A stretch of 8,804 nt of DNA from an uncultured beta proteobacterium (GTDB lineage Bacteria; Pseudomonadota; Gammaproteobacteria; Burkholderiales; Burkholderiaceae_C): contig CAIQEX010000120.1 of assembly GCA_903870955.1 (NCBI GenBank), positions 1-8,804 of the forward strand, read 5' to 3'. This document shows, piece after piece, positions 6,392 to 8,804 of this stretch. Position 1 is the first letter of the stretch. Every line of letters starts with the position of its first letter. The notes under the pieces were generated by a model. That model had not been told where the DNA came from, searched no databases, and was given only the letters and a program-made list of their open reading frames with translations. The translations under genes and the position numbers were made by a program.

Positions 6392-7618
6392 ATGACGATA
6401 CACCTGATGGCGAAATCCAAAGCGGCACTCGCCGCCCTTGCTGCATTTTCCAGCGCTTGGCTGATGACGCCGACTTTTGCGCAAGACCTCCCCATTACCA
6501 GCGGACAACAGGCAACGGCCAATGACGTGGCGCAAAAAGGGGTGCCCCTGAGCGACTTGGCTCCCGGTGCTCCGGAACGCTACACCGTGGTCAGTGGCGA
6601 CACGCTGTGGGCGATTTCTCAGCTTTACCTCAAGACACCCTGGCGCTGGCCCGAACTCTGGGGCATGAACAAGGAGCAGATCAAGAATCCGCACCGCATC
6701 TATCCAGGTCAGGTTTTGCTGCTGCTGCGCAGCAACGGCATGGCCACCTTGCGCATGGACGATGGAACCGGCACGGGCAATGTCGCAGCGTCCGATGTCA
6801 ACACCGTGCGCGTATCGCCCAAGAACCGCTACGAGGCTTTGACGGACAACGCACTCCCGACGCTCAAGTCGAGTGTTATTGAGCCCTTTTTGGCCGAACC
6901 CATCATCATTGACGCAGCGGAATTTGCTGCCGCGCCGCGTATTGTCTCGGCCCAGGAAGGCAGGGTTCTACTGACCCGCGGTGACCGTGCCTATGCACGG
7001 GGCCAAGCCGGTGCGCCGCTGCTGGATGATCAGGACAAGGAAAAAATTTACCGCGTGTTTCGGACTGCCAAGCCATTGAAGGACCCTGGCACCGGATTGG
7101 TTTTGGGCTACGAGGCCGTCTACGCCGGCAAGGCACGTCTGATGAGCAGTGAAACCACGGCGGAAGAAACCGATGCCGATGGAAAAGTCAGCACCGCCAT
7201 TGTTCCGGCGCGCATTGACATTGTTCTGGCCAAGGAAGAAATCCGGGTCGGTGACCGTTTGTTGCCCGAGCCTCCCCGCCAGGTCAAGACCTATACGCCC
7301 CATGCACCGCAAGGTTCAATCAACGGTCGCATTGTGTCCGTCTATGGCAGTGCGGTTGAAAATGCGGCGCAGAATCAGGTCGTGGTCATCAACAAGGGAA
7401 CACTGGATGGCGTGGACTCCGGCACCGTGTTGGCCATTTTGAAAAATGGCGCACGCATGATTGATAAACAGGACGAGACCCGCCCTCTGCTCAAGCTGCC
7501 CGATGAACGCAACGGCCTGATGATGGTGTTCCGCACCTTTGACCACTTGTCCTATGCGCTGATCCTCGACATCACCGACGGCGTGCGCGTTGGGGATCGG
7601 CTCGCGTCTCCCAGGTAG
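6392..7618 (+). CDS. Secreted LysM-domain (peptidoglycan-binding) protein
   Basis: A 408-residue exported protein. A Sec signal peptide is visible: a charged start with two lysines, a hydrophobic Ala/Leu stretch (about 11-26) and a likely cleavage after PTFA at residue 30. One LysM domain follows at about 63-111: YTVVSGDTLWAIS, then PELWGMN, then NPHRIYPGQVLLL. LysM binds the N-acetylglucosamine part of peptidoglycan. The remaining 290 residues look soluble and beta-rich, without a catalytic motif I recognise (no NlpC/P60, M23 or YkuD signature). This family commonly sits before dprA in Burkholderiales, from memory, but its function is not established. Two starts are possible, ATG 6392 and ATG 6407; both give a working signal peptide and neither has a strong ribosome site. 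dprA begins 26 bases after its stop. Confidence 0.88.
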   Translation: MTIHLMAKSKAALAALAAFSSAWLMTPTFAQDLPITSGQQATANDVAQKGVPLSDLAPGAPERYTVVSGDTLWAISQLYLKTPWRWPELWGMNKEQIKNPHRIYPGQVLLLLRSNGMATLRMDDGTGTGNVAASDVNTVRVSPKNRYEALTDNALPTLKSSVIEPFLAEPIIIDAAEFAAAPRIVSAQEGRVLLTRGDRAYARGQAGAPLLDDQDKEKIYRVFRTAKPLKDPGTGLVLGYEAVYAGKARLMSSETTAEETDADGKVSTAIVPARIDIVLAKEEIRVGDRLLPEPPRQVKTYTPHAPQGSINGRIVSVYGSAVENAAQNQVVVINKGTLDGVDSGTVLAILKNGARMIDKQDETRPLLKLPDERNGLMMVFRTFDHLSYALILDITDGVRVGDRLASPR

Positions 7619-7634
7619 TATGAATAGGGGCACA

Positions 7635-7646
7635 ATGGGGCCCCAT
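7635..7646. repeat. 12-base palindrome overlapping the dprA start
   Basis: ATGGGGCCCCAT is a perfect palindrome whose last two bases are the first two of the dprA start codon ATG (7645). Its GGGG half is also the only purine-rich stretch close enough to act as a ribosome site, so folding or protein binding here could limit dprA translation. Its first ATG (7635) is in another frame. Confidence 0.6.
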
Positions 7647-8804
7647 GGACCGACAAGAACTCTCAGCGTGGCTCAGGCTGTCGCTAACCCCCGGTGTCGG
7701 AAACGGCACTGCCCGCAGGTTGTTGACGGCCTTCGGCGCACCTGAAAACCTGTTTGCACAAAGCCAAAGCACGCTGTCCACCGTGGTGAGTTACACCCAG
7801 GCAGCCGCTTTGGCGCGCGAACCCGCCGAAGTCGCAGAGTTACTGGCCACCACCTGGGAATGGTTGCAGTCAGCGCCCGAAGCGCACCGCGTGCTGACCT
7901 TGGGCGACCCGCTGTACCCACAAAGCCTGCTGAATACTGAAGACCCGCCCCTCTTGCTCTACGGCATGGGCATGCCCCAGGCCTGGCAACACAATCTCAT
8001 GAATACACAGGCTAACCGCTGTATCGCAGTGGTCGGCAGCCGCAACCCCAGTCCGCAAGGCGCGGCCAATGCGCGACAGTTTTCCCAGACACTGGCAGAG
8101 GCGGGGTTGTGCATCGTGTCCGGCTTGGCCTTGGGTATCGATGGCGCGGCACATGAGGGGGCCATTGCCGGTGCCCGTGAGAGCGCATTGGCCACGATCG
8201 CCGTGGTCGGAACCGGTCTGGACCGTGTCTATCCGGCAAAGCATCGCGATCTGGCACACAGAATTGCCCAACATGGGCTTTTGCTCAGTGAATATGCGCT
8301 GGGAACCTCCCCGTTGGCTTCGAACTTTCCAAGACGCAACCGCATCATTTCCGGACTGTCGATTGGCACCCTGGTGGCCGAGGCTGCACTCAAGTCGGGC
8401 TCTCTCATTACGGCGCAATTCGCCGTTGAGCAAGGGCGCGAAGTGTTCGCAATCCCGGGTTCGATCCACTCCACCCTATCGCACGGTTGCCACGCGCTGA
8501 TCAAGCAGGGCGCCAAACTTGTCGAGAGCGCGCAAGACGTGCTGGAGGAACTGCAGTCTGCCATGGAGTGGACGCCGCATGCGAACGCCGAGCGCGACGA
8601 CGACGAAGACGGTGCGCGTTTTCAGGACAACCTGCATAGCGAACCAGCCATCGACGCCGAAGACTCTGCGCTGCTACGGGCCCTGGGCTTCGATCCGGTT
8701 GCCCTGGATGGTTTGCAGGCACGCACGGGGCTGCCGACAGCGGACCTCTTGGCAGAGCTAATGACCCTGGAATTGCGGGGCGTTGTGGCACGCCTGCCAG
8801 GCGG
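7645..8804 (+). CDS. dprA: DNA processing protein DprA (Smf), last codons cut off by window edge
   Basis: DprA binds incoming single-stranded DNA in the cytoplasm and loads RecA during natural transformation. The window holds 386 codons with no stop; the family is about 370-390 residues, so only a short tail is missing. An N-terminal SAM-like helical region (about 8-40, with LTPGVGNGTARRLL) is followed by the Rossmann-like core: IAVVGSRNPS (128-137), VSGLALGIDGAAHEGA (158-173), VVGTGLDRVYP (187-197), FPRRNRIISGLS (228-239), EAALKSGSLITA (246-257) and FAIPGSI (268-274). An acidic linker (about 308-340) leads to a C-terminal winged-helix domain (341-386). I start it at ATG 7645 because the frame begins with MDRQELSAWLRL, a typical DprA N-terminus. 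It probably shares a transcript with the LysM gene. Confidence 0.97.
   Translation, partial: MDRQELSAWLRLSLTPGVGNGTARRLLTAFGAPENLFAQSQSTLSTVVSYTQAAALAREPAEVAELLATTWEWLQSAPEAHRVLTLGDPLYPQSLLNTEDPPLLLYGMGMPQAWQHNLMNTQANRCIAVVGSRNPSPQGAANARQFSQTLAEAGLCIVSGLALGIDGAAHEGAIAGARESALATIAVVGTGLDRVYPAKHRDLAHRIAQHGLLLSEYALGTSPLASNFPRRNRIISGLSIGTLVAEAALKSGSLITAQFAVEQGREVFAIPGSIHSTLSHGCHALIKQGAKLVESAQDVLEELQSAMEWTPHANAERDDDEDGARFQDNLHSEPAIDAEDSALLRALGFDPVALDGLQARTGLPTADLLAELMTLELRGVVARLPG

Noticed and set aside
7870..8469. A 199-codon open frame on the minus strand antisense to dprA
   Set aside because: It lies entirely within the conserved DprA core on the other strand and shows no domain or ribosome site.
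1..8804. Search for a new defence, mobile or CRISPR system
   Set aside because: All recognisable genes belong to chemotaxis, central metabolism, translation, amino acid export, envelope and competence families. No repeats, integrase, transposase or toxin-antitoxin pair was seen.

Overview
The window reads as chromosomal DNA of a betaproteobacterium, most likely order Burkholderiales and probably Comamonadaceae-like (Rhodoferax/Polaromonas type). This rests on protein style, moderate-to-high GC, and the layout of def-fmt divergent from a LysM gene followed by dprA. It is an inference from recall, not a database match. Coding density is high. No gene-free stretch exceeds 300 bases; the longest gaps are about 163 (2135-2297), 142 (6250-6391) and 107 bases (3492-3598). 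I see no tRNA, rRNA, CRISPR array, insertion sequence, prophage or other sign of recent transfer.

Left part (1-2134, minus strand): a chemotaxis/two-component cluster. In transcription order it holds a CheZ-like phosphatase candidate, a CheY-type single-domain response regulator, a small STAS-domain protein, and the N-terminal 246 residues of a CheA kinase that runs off the left edge. The genes are tightly packed: the CheY ribosome site overlaps the CheZ-like stop, and STAS and cheA overlap in an ATGA. The natural reading is one phosphorelay: CheA autophosphorylates and passes phosphate to CheY, the CheZ-like protein removes it, and the STAS protein adds a less standard regulatory input.

Middle (2298-6249, minus strand): pgk (glycolysis/Calvin cycle), and upstream of it a coupled four-gene unit def-fmt-azlC-azlD. 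Def and Fmt are the two enzymes of the N-formylmethionine cycle. AzlC/AzlD are the two subunits of a branched-chain amino acid exporter family. All three junctions in this unit overlap or lie one base apart, and fmt appears to start with TTG.

Right part (6392-8804, plus strand): divergent from def, a secreted LysM-domain protein and then dprA, the RecA loader of natural transformation, which lacks only its last few codons at the right edge.

I did not find a new defence, mobile or biosynthetic system; most of the window is ordinary conserved chromosome. The points most worth a second look are the divergent CheZ-like protein, which keeps the D-xxx-Q catalytic spacing and has an aromatic tail; the STAS protein inside the che operon; the tryptophan at the CheY switch position; and the coupling of an amino acid exporter to fmt.
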